Shown: positions 27,348 to 36,390 of the stretch, one piece after another
How the letters are laid out: every line of letters begins with the position of its first letter
Position numbering within the stretch: position 1 is the stretch's first letter
DNA from: Orbaceae bacterium lpD04
GTDB lineage: Bacteria; Pseudomonadota; Gammaproteobacteria; Enterobacterales; Orbaceae
NCBI GenBank assembly: GCA_036251935.1
Contig: CP133967.1
Span: 1,435,488 to 1,499,487 of the forward strand
DNA length: 64,000 nucleotides
Reading direction: 5' to 3'
Made by a program: the position numbers and the translations under genes
The notes under the pieces: model-generated
Told to the model about the DNA's origin: nothing
The model's input: the letters and a program-made list of their open reading frames with translations, nothing else
Databases searched by the model: none

Positions 27348-27395
27348 AGACTAAAATATGTTAATCATTTAATATAGATAATATTTTTTGTTAGC

Positions 27396-28466
27396 GTGAG
27401 AAAAAAGATGTTAAAAATATTTATGGATTGGTATCGTCAGCGATTTAGTGATCCTAATGTCGCCTCATTAATTATCGTCATTGTTTCTCTTTTTATCGTT
27501 ATCTACTTTTTTAATCAAATTTTATTACCGGTAATTGTATCTGTCGTTCTCTCTTATTTACTTGATACACCTGTTAAGTATTTAAATAGAAAAGGGCTGC
27601 CAAGAACGTTATCGGTTATTATCGTACTCTTACTCTTTATTTCAATCGTATTACTTAGTGTGATGATTTTACTACCATTAATTTGGCAACAAGGTGTCAG
27701 TTTAGTTCGAAATATTCCTTCCATGTTGACATTTTTAAATCAGTTTTTAACAACGTTACCACAAAAATTCCCTGAACTTATTGATGTTGGATTATTTGAT
27801 TCATTAATTCAAAGCATTAAAGATAAAGTCGTTCAATCTGGCAATTCTTTATTGCAGTTTTCAATTGTTTCTATCTTTAGCTTACTTTCGGTTATTATTA
27901 ATGCAGTATTAGTTCCGATTATGATGTTCTTTTTACTAAAAGATAAAGAAAAAATTTGGAATTATTGTTCTAAGATTTTACCTAAAAATAGAACGATTAT
28001 TAATAAAGTTGCCAGCGAAATGGATAAACAAATTGGTAATTATATTGTAGGTAGTGTGCTACACATCATTATCTTATTTATTTTTTCCTATGTTGCATTT
28101 TGGTTTTTAGGCTTAGATTATGCTTTATTATTAGCGTTTATTGTTGGCGTATCGGTGATTATTCCTTATGTGGGTATTATTATTTCAACCATTCCAGTGA
28201 TTTTAGTTGCTCTATTTCAGTGGGGATTAAGTACAGAGTTTGCTATTCTTATTGCCGTTTATATTGTGATACAAATGCTTGATGGTAATGTAACCGTGCC
28301 TTTGTTATATTCAGAAAAACTCAATCTTCATCCTATTGTGATAATTATTGCGGTACTGATATTTGGTGGATTATGGGGATTTTGGGGAATATTTTTTGCC
28401 ATTCCGCTTGCAACGTTAGTCAAAGCAATTATCAACGCATGGCCTAAAAGTGTACAACAAAGTTAA
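27396..28466 (+). CDS. perM: AI-2E family transporter, PerM-like
   Basis: 356 residues (GTG at 27396; ATG at 27408 is an alternative). Seven to eight membrane helices; the C-terminal half has the family pattern GNYIVGSVLHIIILFIFSYV, then VSVIIPYVGIIISTIPVILVAL and DGNVTVPLLYSEKLNLHPIV, ending with GGLWGFWGIFFAIPLATLVKA. Members export small molecules or ions; PerM itself is poorly characterised. Convergent with bcp, the same relative arrangement as in E. coli, where the hyf operon lies between. Confidence 0.88.
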   Translation: MRKKMLKIFMDWYRQRFSDPNVASLIIVIVSLFIVIYFFNQILLPVIVSVVLSYLLDTPVKYLNRKGLPRTLSVIIVLLLFISIVLLSVMILLPLIWQQGVSLVRNIPSMLTFLNQFLTTLPQKFPELIDVGLFDSLIQSIKDKVVQSGNSLLQFSIVSIFSLLSVIINAVLVPIMMFFLLKDKEKIWNYCSKILPKNRTIINKVASEMDKQIGNYIVGSVLHIIILFIFSYVAFWFLGLDYALLLAFIVGVSVIIPYVGIIISTIPVILVALFQWGLSTEFAILIAVYIVIQMLDGNVTVPLLYSEKLNLHPIVIIIAVLIFGGLWGFWGIFFAIPLATLVKAIINAWPKSVQQS

Positions 28467-28493
28467 TGTCGCGTATTAATAGCGAGTTATATT

Positions 28494-28526
28494 TATAAAA
28501 AAAGAGCTAGTTAGCTCTTTTTTTGA
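28494..28526. terminator. Bidirectional terminator between perM and bcp
   Basis: AAAGAGCTA/TAGCTCTTT stem flanked by A-run and T-run on opposite sides; classical rho-independent terminator in both directions between convergent genes. Confidence 0.9.
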
Positions 28527-28540
28527 TTTTATCGATTTAT

Positions 28541-29014
28541 TTATTGATGATCTTTTAAGTAATTCAATACTATTTCATGATGATTACTGGTTTTAAAATC
28601 ATCGAAAATATGCTCGATTTTACCGTCTTTACCAACTAAAAAACTTATGCGATGAATACCATCATAGGTTTTACCCATAAATTCTTTTTCACCCCATATA
28701 CCAAATTTTTCGGCAATTTCATGATTTTCATCAGAAAGTAGTGTGAAATTAAGTAATTCTTTTTCAGAAAAACGTGATAGTTTTTCTGTTTTATCGGTAC
28801 TAATACCAATAATTGCAACATTATATTTTTTGAAATCATCTAAATGATCGCGTAAGTTACATGCTTGCACTGTACAACCTGGTGTCATTGCTTTTGGATA
28901 AAAATAGATCAAAACACGTTGGTTGTTAAAATCAGTAAAGCTAACTTCTTCACCATCTTGGTCAGGCAGTGTAAATTGTGGAACTTTTTCGCCTACTTGA
29001 AGTGGGGTAATCAT
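28541..29014 (-). CDS. bcp: Thiol peroxidase, bacterioferritin comigratory protein (Bcp/PrxQ)
   Basis: 157 residues from the ATG at 29014, which has AGGTGA 8 bases upstream; a GTG at 29026 is in frame but less likely. Peroxidatic Cys47 and resolving Cys52 are in AMTPGCTVQACNLRD, the atypical 2-Cys PrxQ arrangement. Reduces hydroperoxides with thioredoxin in the cytoplasm. 29 bases after hemL stop, so probably co-transcribed with it. Confidence 0.95.
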   Translation of the reverse strand: MITPLQVGEKVPQFTLPDQDGEEVSFTDFNNQRVLIYFYPKAMTPGCTVQACNLRDHLDDFKKYNVAIIGISTDKTEKLSRFSEKELLNFTLLSDENHEIAEKFGIWGEKEFMGKTYDGIHRISFLVGKDGKIEHIFDDFKTSNHHEIVLNYLKDHQ

Positions 29015-29043
29015 ATTAATTATCACCTATTATAATTATTGAG

Positions 29044-30327
29044 TTATTTAAGTGTTTTAAAAAAACGATTTGCAGCATCGATGGTATGATTAATCTCCCG
29101 ATCGCCATGCGCAAGTGACATAAATCCGGCTTCAAAAGCAGATGGTGCAAAGTAGACGCCTTCAGTCAGCATATGATGATAGAATTTATTGAATAATTCA
29201 ACATTACTTTGCATTACATCAGCGTAACTGCTGACTTCTTCTACAGTTGTAAAAAATAAACCAAACATTGCGCCAACATGATTAATAACTAATGGTACAT
29301 TATTTTGTTTAGCAACATATAAAAGTCCATCGGCAAGTTGGCTTGTTAAACTATCTAATTGTTGATAGATCCCAACATCATTTAATAAATTTAGCGCAGT
29401 ATAGCCAGCAGTCATTGCGATAGGGTTGCCCGATAGCGTTCCTGCTTGATAAATCGGCCCAATAGGCGCTAATTGCTGCATAATATCAGCTCGTCCACCA
29501 AATGCACCAACAGGCATTCCTCCACCGATAACTTTACCTAAGCAGGTTAAATCAGGTGTGATATTGTAATAATCTTGTGCGCCACCAAGTGCTACTCGAA
29601 ACCCAGTCATGACTTCATCAATAATCAGTAGTGCTCCGTATTTATCACATAAATTTCGTAGCCCTTGTAAAAACTCAGGTTTAGCTGGAACGCAGTTCAT
29701 GTTACCGGCTACTGGTTCAACAATAATTGCTGCAATTTGATCGGGATATTGTTCAAAGCTTTTTTTCACCGATTCAAGATCATTATAATCACACACTAGC
29801 GTATGTTTAACAAAATCAGCAGGAACACCAGGCGATGTTGGGTGCCCGAAAGTTAGTGCGCCAGATCCTGCTTTTACTAATAAGTAATCAGCGTGACCAT
29901 GGTAACAACCCTCAAATTTAATAATTTTATCGCGGCCAGTAAATCCTCTTGCAACGCGAATAGCGCTCATTGTCGCTTCGGTGCCCGAGTTAACCATACG
30001 GATCATTTCAATTGATGGCATGATGCTTGTAACCAAATTGGCTAATTTTACTTCCATTTCAGTTGGTGCGCCGTAGCTAAGTCCTTTATGGACAGCATGA
30101 CAAACTGCACTCGCAATTTCAGGATGATTATGACCTAATATCATCGGTCCCCATGAACCGACATAATCAACATAGGCTTTATTATCAACATCATAAATAT
30201 AAGCACCATCAGCTTTTTCAATAAATAGCGGCGTTCCACCAACACTATTAAATGCTCTTACCGGCGAGTTAACACCGCCAGGCATGACTTGATTTGCTTG
30301 TTCATAAAGGGATTGTGATTTATTCAT
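29044..30327 (-). CDS. hemL: Glutamate-1-semialdehyde 2,1-aminomutase
   Basis: 427 residues, normal length. PLP-enzyme motifs: [40 protein letters not shown] and [19 protein letters not shown], where the lysine forms the Schiff base with pyridoxal phosphate. Converts glutamate-1-semialdehyde to 5-aminolevulinate, the last step of the C5 route to haem. Divergent from erpA; E. coli has clcA between them. Confidence 0.97.
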   Translation of the reverse strand: MNKSQSLYEQANQVMPGGVNSPVRAFNSVGGTPLFIEKADGAYIYDVDNKAYVDYVGSWGPMILGHNHPEIASAVCHAVHKGLSYGAPTEMEVKLANLVTSIMPSIEMIRMVNSGTEATMSAIRVARGFTGRDKIIKFEGCYHGHADYLLVKAGSGALTFGHPTSPGVPADFVKHTLVCDYNDLESVKKSFEQYPDQIAAIIVEPVAGNMNCVPAKPEFLQGLRNLCDKYGALLIIDEVMTGFRVALGGAQDYYNITPDLTCLGKVIGGGMPVGAFGGRADIMQQLAPIGPIYQAGTLSGNPIAMTAGYTALNLLNDVGIYQQLDSLTSQLADGLLYVAKQNNVPLVINHVGAMFGLFFTTVEEVSSYADVMQSNVELFNKFYHHMLTEGVYFAPSAFEAGFMSLAHGDREINHTIDAANRFFKTLK

Positions 30328-30530
30328 TGTTGATTCTCATTACCTAATTAGAATGTGTATTTATTCATAAATTGAATGAAAATTCAAGCTCCCAAATAAG
30401 CAATTTTACTGATTGGTTTTATTTGTAATTTGATATTTAGTCCTGATATTAATTGTAATATAATAAATCATTATTAATATTTTCTGATTTTGTGAATTTT
30501 TTTCTTTGCAAATAAGAGTAGGAGAAAGCA

Positions 30531-30869
30531 ATGAGTGATACATTACCATTAGTGTTTACTGATGCTGCAGCGAATAAAGTTAAATCATTAGTTGAAGAAG
30601 AAGAAAACCCGAACTTAAGATTACGCGTATATATTACCGGCGGTGGATGCAGCGGTTTTCAATACGGTTTTACGTTTGATGAAAAAATGAATGACGATGA
30701 TTTAACCATCGAAAAAAATGGGGTTGCCTTAGTTGTTGATCCAATGAGCCTTCAATATCTTGTTGGTGGTACGATTGATTATGTTGAAGGATTACAAGGC
30801 TCACGTTTTGTCGTTGATAATCCAAATGCAACAACAACGTGTGGCTGCGGTTCATCATTTAGTATCTAA
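30531..30869 (+). CDS. erpA: Iron-sulfur cluster insertion protein ErpA
   Basis: 112 residues, A-type carrier. The three cluster-binding cysteines are Cys40 ([11 protein letters not shown]) and Cys104/Cys106 ([12 protein letters not shown]). Delivers [Fe-S] clusters to target enzymes such as IspG/IspH. Ribosome binding site TAGGAGAAAG. Confidence 0.97.
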   Translation: MSDTLPLVFTDAAANKVKSLVEEEENPNLRLRVYITGGGCSGFQYGFTFDEKMNDDDLTIEKNGVALVVDPMSLQYLVGGTIDYVEGLQGSRFVVDNPNATTTCGCGSSFSI

Positions 30870-30878
30870 CGCTTTTAT

Positions 30879-30908
30879 CTCCTGCAATTTGTTGCAGGAG
30901 AATCTCTT
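30879..30908. terminator. Terminator after erpA
   Basis: CTCCTGCAA/TTGCAGGAG stem with a 4-base loop, followed by AATCTCTTTTT. Lies between convergent genes. Confidence 0.85.
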
Positions 30909-30909
30909 T

Positions 30910-31425
30910 TTAAGCTGTAATTGCTTTTCCTAGTATCACTAAGTCTCGCTTAATATCATCAAGCTCTGCGATATTTGGTAGATGGCCATATTTGCTATAA
31001 CCTAATTTTTCAAATAACGAGATGCTAGGCTGATTATGCGCAAAAATAAAACTAAGTATGGTTTCAATCTTATTTTTTCGGGCAAATTGTTCTACTGCCA
31101 TAACTGCTTGTTGACCTATTTTTTTGCCACGAAACGCTTGATGAATATATAAGCTTAATTCAACCGTCTTAGCGTATGCTGGCCTACCATAAAACGTTGA
31201 TAAACTTATCCAGCCACATGGCTGATTGTTATATTTAATTAACCACAATGGCCTTGTTTGGGCATTATGTGCATTAAACCATTCTAATCGGTCATTAACG
31301 GTTATTGGTGATGTATCTGCTGTTACCATTCGACTGGCAATCGTTTGATTATAAACTTCAACAATAAAAGGTAAGTCAGTTAATTGTGCATCAGCAAATA
31401 TTATTTCATCAGCGATATTATTCAT
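30910..31425 (-). CDS. GNAT acetyltransferase, phosphinothricin acetyltransferase-like
   Basis: 171 residues. Acetyl-CoA loop FRGKKIGQQAVMAVEQFARKN near 118-137 and NQPSISLFEKLGY near 151-163. The early block YNQTIASRMVTADTSPITVNDRLEWF resembles phosphinothricin/methionine sulfoximine acetyltransferases (Pat/YncA group). Substrate not established. Convergent with erpA. Confidence 0.82.
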   Translation of the reverse strand: MNNIADEIIFADAQLTDLPFIVEVYNQTIASRMVTADTSPITVNDRLEWFNAHNAQTRPLWLIKYNNQPCGWISLSTFYGRPAYAKTVELSLYIHQAFRGKKIGQQAVMAVEQFARKNKIETILSFIFAHNQPSISLFEKLGYSKYGHLPNIAELDDIKRDLVILGKAITA

Positions 31426-31611
31426 ATTAAATTGATATTGTTTACGAGTGATATTTAATATTATGCAGTCAATTTGCCTCGTTGTGAATAACTAAAAAGC
31501 GTTCTAAAGTAAAAAGATCCGCGTGATAATTTCTTGTATAAAAAAACATCAAAAAATAATTTATTTGTGTATACTGTACGTTATTTTAACCGTTACTGCG
31601 ACTTAAGCATA

Positions 31612-31872
31612 ATGTCACAACAAATCGAAATTTTCACTATACCAAGTCCGTGTAAAAGAGTCTGCGAAACGGATAAGCAAGGTTATTGTTTAACTTGTTT
31701 TCGTTCTCGTGATGAACGCTTTAGTTGGTTAAAATTCTCTGATGAGCAAAAGCAAAATATATTACGACTTTGCCGGCAACGGGCGTTAAGGAAAAGATAT
31801 TTTGAGTATCAACAGCAACAAAAAGCGGTATTGCAACAAACTAACGATAGTGAGCAGCTTGATTTACTTTAA
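31612..31872 (+). CDS. DUF1289 small cysteine protein (YdhL-like)
   Basis: 86 residues from the ATG at 31612; an upstream in-frame ATG at 31534 would add 26 residues that do not resemble the family. The DUF1289 motif PSPCKRVCETDKQGYCLTCFRS (four cysteines, near residues 11-32) is present, followed by the usual W-x-x-FSDEQKQNIL. Probably metal-binding; function unknown. Polar, glutamine-rich tail. Confidence 0.85.
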   Translation: MSQQIEIFTIPSPCKRVCETDKQGYCLTCFRSRDERFSWLKFSDEQKQNILRLCRQRALRKRYFEYQQQQKAVLQQTNDSEQLDLL

Positions 31873-31891
31873 TGCTGATTAAACCAGCATT
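31871..31891. terminator. Hairpin between DUF1289 gene and yjdM
   Basis: AATGCTG/CAGCATT stem with a 7-base loop between convergent genes; the short AT-rich flanks make it a modest terminator in both directions. Confidence 0.55.
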
Positions 31892-31902
31892 AAATAATAA
31901 GA

Positions 31903-32238
31903 CTAGGCTTTTTTTACGAAACAGGCTTTTAGCATTATTTTCATGCCATCAACTTTACAATCTATTTCATGATCACCTTCAACTAAGCGGATCCCTTTAG
32001 CTTTAGCCCCTTTTTTTATTACGGTAGATGAGCCTTTTAATTTTAGATCTTTAATTAAGATAATATCGTCACCATCAGCTAATAAATTACCGTTGCTATC
32101 TTTCACTTGTAATTCGTCTTCAGTTGAGGTTGCTGCTTGTTCATCCCATTCATGAGCACACTCAGGACAAATATAGAGTGTACCATCATGGTAAGTATGT
32201 TCTGATTGGCAAATAGGGCAATTTGGGATTGAGTTCAT
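31903..32238 (-). CDS. yjdM: YjdM/PhnA-family zinc-ribbon protein
   Basis: 111 residues. Zinc ribbon [25 protein letters not shown] near 8-32, then the PhnA C-terminal domain with [27 protein letters not shown] and the ending CFVKKA. The old name relates to phosphonate genes but the enzymatic role is not proven. Single gene. Confidence 0.93.
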   Translation of the reverse strand: MNSIPNCPICQSEHTYHDGTLYICPECAHEWDEQAATSTEDELQVKDSNGNLLADGDDIILIKDLKLKGSSTVIKKGAKAKGIRLVEGDHEIDCKVDGMKIMLKACFVKKA

Positions 32239-32387
32239 GTATTAAGCGTTCCTTGATTATGATAATTTTCCAAACTATAGCAAAAAATCGAGATTAAGTC
32301 ATGTGATCAACAAATGAAGATCATATTGAAAATTTTTTTTACGAGTAGTAGCATTTAAATGCTCGCTTACTTTTATTTGGAATAAAC

Positions 32388-32627
32388 ATGAAAATGTGCA
32401 TTGCCTGTGGTATGCCGATGACCCAAATTGGTGATTATCCTCTATATGATATATCTAAAAACTATTGTAAATATTGTGCTCATACTGATGGTACGATGAA
32501 ACTTTTCGATGAAAAATTAGCAGAATTAACCGCGCATTATATAAAAATTCATCGCATGGATGATATTATTGCTAAACAAACAGCCTATGTTATTTTAAAA
32601 AAACTTCCTGCTTGGAAGCGTAAATAA
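32388..32627 (+). CDS. Small zinc-ribbon protein
   Basis: 79 residues. CIACGMPM at the N-terminus and YCKYCAHTDG near 27-36 form a four-cysteine zinc site of the putative zinc-ribbon type (Zn_ribbon_2). The C-terminal half is helical and basic. Function unknown. Confidence 0.7.
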   Translation: MKMCIACGMPMTQIGDYPLYDISKNYCKYCAHTDGTMKLFDEKLAELTAHYIKIHRMDDIIAKQTAYVILKKLPAWKRK

Positions 32628-32750
32628 CATAAGAGGGCATTCATTGTTGAGCGATATAGTCTATAAATAAAGGCGATATAAGATGAAATATTGATTGGCT
32701 GCTAAAAATCATCTATCCTAGCGGCCATCTTAACTTTATCTAATGTTGAA

Positions 32751-33668
32751 ATGAAAAAAATACTATTAATTGTTACTTTTGCATGCATTTTTATCTTTCC
32801 ATCACATGCTACAGAGCAGCATGATTCTAGCGCCTTAGCTAGCATGTTTCAAAGTGAAAGTAGCCAATCAAACACCGAAATTCAATCACAACAACAGAGC
32901 TCACAAGCAGAAAACGAAAAAAGTAGCGGCGGATCTTCTTTCATCATTATTGTGATTATAGTCTTGGGCGTTTTTTACTTTCGCTACCGTAAAAAACGTA
33001 AACTAATTACAAAAGGATTTTATAAACAAGCTAATTTTTACTGTGATAAAGCATTCATTAATGATTTATTAAAAACGGCGATTGCCGTTGATGAAAGAGG
33101 TCAGCGCCTTTGTTTTTTCAAAAACAATGGAAAATACAATACGGCTTATCAAGTTGTTGAGTCGATGGATATTATTTCAGTTCAACTACTTGAAGATGAT
33201 AATGTTATTGCTGAAACATTAAGAACGTATGACAACAGTGGGCCACTAATTGGCGGACCATTATTTGATGATATAGCAAGATCTATTGATAAAATTTCAG
33301 CAAATAGCAAAGTACAAAAAATCTTACTGCGAGTATTGGTAAATAGTTCATATAATGGTTGTTGTGAAGTTTTAATCAGTGGCAAAAAGGTTAATAAAAA
33401 CAGTAAAAAATACAGAAAGATCATGAATGATGCAATTGATTGGTACAATATTGTGGCTATGTTGATGCAGCGTTTTAATGATAGTCATTACTATCAAATG
33501 CCTGAGTCAAATATCAATACAAACAAATATACAAATACATATGCAAACAGAAATACTAATGGCATAACATCGATTGCCGATGAACTGCAAAAGCTATACG
33601 AATTAAAAGAAAAAGGTATTTTAACGGAGCAAGAATTTGAGACTCAAAAAAGAAAAATACTTAATTAA
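32751..33668 (+). CDS. Membrane-anchored protein with C-terminal SHOCT domain
   Basis: 305 residues. Signal peptide (about 1-20, ending SHA), a Ser/Gln-rich linker, one membrane helix (about 62-76, FIIIVIIVLGVFYF) followed by basic RKKRK, a cytoplasmic domain of about 170 residues with no recognised family, an Asn/Thr-rich stretch (about 251-268), and a SHOCT motif at the C-terminus (IADELQKLYELKEKGILTEQ, then EFETQKRKIL). SHOCT domains mediate oligomerisation. Role unknown. Confidence 0.7.
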   Translation: MKKILLIVTFACIFIFPSHATEQHDSSALASMFQSESSQSNTEIQSQQQSSQAENEKSSGGSSFIIIVIIVLGVFYFRYRKKRKLITKGFYKQANFYCDKAFINDLLKTAIAVDERGQRLCFFKNNGKYNTAYQVVESMDIISVQLLEDDNVIAETLRTYDNSGPLIGGPLFDDIARSIDKISANSKVQKILLRVLVNSSYNGCCEVLISGKKVNKNSKKYRKIMNDAIDWYNIVAMLMQRFNDSHYYQMPESNINTNKYTNTYANRNTNGITSIADELQKLYELKEKGILTEQEFETQKRKILN

Positions 33669-33691
33669 TTGATATCGATGAAAGCAATAAT

Positions 33692-33714
33692 GCTACTGTA
33701 AAAAGTAGCTTTTT
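33692..33714 (+). terminator. Terminator after SHOCT gene
   Basis: GCTACT/AGTAGC stem with 6-base loop, then TTTTTC; good rho-independent terminator. Confidence 0.8.
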
Positions 33715-33752
33715 CGGACTGGATTTTATTGCATATTATTTAAAATAATTTA

Positions 33753-33772
33753 TACTGTTTTTTTGTACAGCT
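33753..33772. promoter_or_regulatory. LexA (SOS) box upstream of DinI-like gene
   Basis: The core is CTGT-N8-ACAG with TA before it, matching the LexA consensus. It lies 16 bases before the ATG at 33788, so expression should be DNA-damage inducible. Confidence 0.85.
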
Positions 33773-33787
33773 TATTTTAAGGTTACT

Positions 33788-34024
33788 ATGCTTCGAGTTG
33801 ATATTTTATTGTCTAAAGACGATAACGTTCCCCCCAAAATTATTGATGCACTGCAAATTGAGTTAGAAAAACAAATTGTTTCTCTTCATTCTGATGCAAT
33901 CGTTCGAGTGCGGGTGAGTTCAAGTAAAAATATAGATGTTTCGGGATGCACTAAAGAGGAAAAGCAAACGGTGCTGGCAATAATAGAAAATGTATTTACC
34001 TCTGAAGATTGGTTACCCGAATAA
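33788..34024 (+). CDS. dinI: DinI-like SOS modulator
   Basis: 78 residues, the DinI length. Features: MLRVDILLSKDD at the N-terminus, the long helix ALQIELEKQIVSLHSDAIVRVRVSSS and the acidic C-terminal helix ENVFTSEDWLPE. DinI binds and modulates RecA filaments and UmuD cleavage. LexA box directly upstream; umuDC lies 130 bases downstream on the other strand, forming a small SOS cluster. Confidence 0.85.
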   Translation: MLRVDILLSKDDNVPPKIIDALQIELEKQIVSLHSDAIVRVRVSSSKNIDVSGCTKEEKQTVLAIIENVFTSEDWLPE

Positions 34025-34136
34025 ATATTTCACGGTTATTGCATGGTAAAAGAAAAACAAGGTTGAGTACTTATTAGCTTTAAAAATAAGTAAACAACGG
34101 TATCGATTAAAATAGCCTAATAACTTGCTTATTTAG

Positions 34137-34155
34137 TTAGTCTTATCAAGACTAA
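34137..34155 (-). terminator. Short hairpin after umuC
   Basis: TTAGTCTT/AAGACTAA stem with 3-base loop, just beyond the umuC stop; weak T-rich flank. Likely 3' end of the umuDC transcript. Confidence 0.45.
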
Positions 34156-34156
34156 A

Positions 34157-35419
34157 TTAAATTTTAACGTTAGCAATATCATTTATTCTTGTTGTATAAG
34201 AAGGGGATAATTGATCTTGTTTCATATGCCACTTTCCTTGCGTTCCTTGTGATGCAAAAAATAATGGACTGTATCTCGATTTATTAATCGTATCGATAAC
34301 TTTCATTAATTTCTCATTTCGCTCTTTAGAGTGATAATCAGAAAATAAATGATACTGGTTTATCTCGATATCACAAAAATCATTAAGAATAACCCCCGCC
34401 TTTTGGTAGTGCTTATTATCTGCCCATATTCTTTTTAAAATCTTTTCTGATGTTTGTAATAACTGACGAGTATCATTGGTAGCAATTATTTTTTCTGACG
34501 AATAGTTAGAATAATACTGCTGTTGAGCAAATGGGCTAGTTTTAATAAAGACCGTTATATTTTTACAATATTGATTATCTTCTCGTAATTTTTCAGCTGC
34601 TCGCGCAGTATAATTGCATATGGCCTCACGCATAATATTATATTCAGTAACTTTCAGCCCAAAAGAGCGTGAGCAGATAATTTGTTTACGAGGCGGCGCA
34701 ACATCTTCAAGCATTAAACATGATTCACCATTCAACTCTCTTATTGTTCTTTCTAGCACAATATTAAACTTTTGACGTGCTTCGTATGGTGATAGATTTG
34801 ATAGATCTAAGGCGGTCTGAATATTTAGTTCATTTAACCGTTTTGATAATTTGCAGCCAATCCCCCAAACCTCGTTTACTGGGGTTATCGACATCAGTTT
34901 TTTTTGTCGCTTTTTATCTGACAAGTCAACCACGCCGCCGGTTTTTGCCCATGTCTTTGCTGCGTAATTTGCTAATTTAGCGAGTGTTTTAGTTTGGGCA
35001 ATGCCAACACCAACAGTTAGGTGAGTATATTGATTAACTGTTTTTCTAATTGTTTGCCCAAGTGTATAAAATGAGCTGATATGATCTAATCCCGAAATAT
35101 CACAAAATGCTTCATCAATACTGTAGATTTCAAGATAAGGAACAAGTGATTCAATTGTATCCATTACTCTATTTGACATGTCTGCATAAAGAGCATAATT
35201 GCTACTAAAGACATGGACATTATTTTGCTTAATAAATTTATCACTAAGTTGAAAATAGGGATGACCCATTTTTATACCGAGTTTTTTAGCTTCTTGCGAC
35301 CGAGCAATCACACATCCGTCATTATTGCTTAATACAATGACCGGTAAGTTTTTCAAATCTGGGCGAAATACCTTTTCACAACTTGCATAAAACGAATTAA
35401 CATCTACATGAGCAAACAT
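34157..35419 (-). CDS. umuC: DNA polymerase V catalytic subunit UmuC
   Basis: 420 residues, same size as E. coli UmuC. Y-family polymerase motifs: FAHVDVNSFYASCEKVF at the start (metal-binding Asp), VLSNNDGCVIARSQEAK and YSIDEAFCDISG (second catalytic acidic pair). Translesion polymerase in complex with processed UmuD. Begins 1 base after umuD stop. Confidence 0.96.
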   Translation of the reverse strand: MFAHVDVNSFYASCEKVFRPDLKNLPVIVLSNNDGCVIARSQEAKKLGIKMGHPYFQLSDKFIKQNNVHVFSSNYALYADMSNRVMDTIESLVPYLEIYSIDEAFCDISGLDHISSFYTLGQTIRKTVNQYTHLTVGVGIAQTKTLAKLANYAAKTWAKTGGVVDLSDKKRQKKLMSITPVNEVWGIGCKLSKRLNELNIQTALDLSNLSPYEARQKFNIVLERTIRELNGESCLMLEDVAPPRKQIICSRSFGLKVTEYNIMREAICNYTARAAEKLREDNQYCKNITVFIKTSPFAQQQYYSNYSSEKIIATNDTRQLLQTSEKILKRIWADNKHYQKAGVILNDFCDIEINQYHLFSDYHSKERNEKLMKVIDTINKSRYSPLFFASQGTQGKWHMKQDQLSPSYTTRINDIANVKI

Positions 35420-35420
35420 A

Positions 35421-35870
35421 TTAAGCCTTATGTATTATATAGGTCACGACGCCAAAAATTTCGAGATCATCACCATTATCAATTTCAATAGGTTTAAAGT
35501 TATCATTCATAGGACTAAGCATTATTTTAGGTTTCAGACAAAGTTTTTTAACTGTAAAATCGCCAGCGATACAAGCAATAACAATATCGCCATGGCATGG
35601 TATTTTAGCCGAATCAACAACAAGTAAATCGCCATCGCTGATGTGCCCATCAACCATTGATTCACCTGATGCTTTTAATAAATAAGTTGCAGAGGGATGT
35701 TTTATCATTAATTCATTCAAATCTATACGCTTTTCAATAAAATCTTGTGCAGGACTTGGAAAACCAGCGGCAACAGATTCGCCAAAAAAAGGCAAAGTAA
35801 TCGCTTCATAAGTTGAATTACTAATAATCGGAATAAAGGCTAACGAATTTAATTTCTTTGTACTGTTCAT
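35421..35870 (-). CDS. umuD: UmuD, S24 self-cleaving subunit of DNA polymerase V
   Basis: 149 residues. Cleavage site Ala35-Gly36 (VAAG-FPSP) is of the LexA type instead of the Cys-Gly of E. coli UmuD. Catalytic Ser71 (ASGESMVDG) and Lys108 (FTVKKL) keep the usual spacing. The N-terminus is about 11 residues longer than in E. coli. The start codon is inside a LexA box, and there is no clear Shine-Dalgarno sequence, so either translation is unusual or an alternative start is used. RecA filament triggers self-cleavage. Confidence 0.94.
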   Translation of the reverse strand: MNSTKKLNSLAFIPIISNSTYEAITLPFFGESVAAGFPSPAQDFIEKRIDLNELMIKHPSATYLLKASGESMVDGHISDGDLLVVDSAKIPCHGDIVIACIAGDFTVKKLCLKPKIMLSPMNDNFKPIEIDNGDDLEIFGVVTYIIHKA

Positions 35871-35880
35871 TTATACAGTA
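35861..35880. promoter_or_regulatory. LexA box overlapping the umuD start codon
   Basis: TACTG-N10-CAGTA with CTGT-N8-ACAG core, nearly the perfect consensus. It covers positions -10 to +10 around the umuD ATG (35868-35870). Confidence 0.9.
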
Positions 35881-36051
35881 TATTGTTTTTTTTAGGTTAA
35901 ATAAATACCTAAACCAGGTAGTTTTATGAGCATTATGAAAATTAATAATGTATGAGAAAATTTTATATTATTGAAAATAATCAAAAGTGTAGTAAACCAT
36001 TAGGAGGGATTACCGATCAAACATAAACTAAGGCGACATAAGTCGCCATCT

Positions 36052-36390
36052 TTACTCTTCAATAAATGGCTCATATTTAAATTCGATATTAATTTTAGCA
36101 TTTTCGATATCAACAGTTACAATACAACCTACCCAAATAGGATTGCCGTTTGTAAGATTATTATCAATAGTATATTTTTTCAATTCTAGCATTGCAGAAA
36201 ACAGATCATCTCGAGCTTGTGAAATAGGTCTATAGCTCTCACTTTTATCAAAAAAATCCGTAGAGTTAAAGGTATAAGTACCAACATCATTGCTCTCAGA
36301 TATTTCAATTTTTGCAATAATTTTTTTACTATCATTTGGTGAACTATTAATTAAAATACCACCAATTTTATTGTAAATATCATTTTTCAT
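36052..36390 (-). CDS. Probable immunity protein (YezG/DUF600-like) for the nuclease toxin
   Basis: 112 residues, acidic, no signal peptide. The pattern of an N-terminal helix (IYNKIGGILIN), a central sheet with TYTFNSTDFFD and a helix DLFSAMLELKKYTID, ending in a strand INIEFKYEP, resembles the YezG-type immunity proteins that neutralise EndoNS-type nuclease toxins. Its ATG overlaps the toxin stop (TAATG), the usual toxin-immunity coupling. The immunity role is inferred from position plus this resemblance. Confidence 0.65.
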   Translation of the reverse strand: MKNDIYNKIGGILINSSPNDSKKIIAKIEISESNDVGTYTFNSTDFFDKSESYRPISQARDDLFSAMLELKKYTIDNNLTNGNPIWVGCIVTVDIENAKINIEFKYEPFIEE

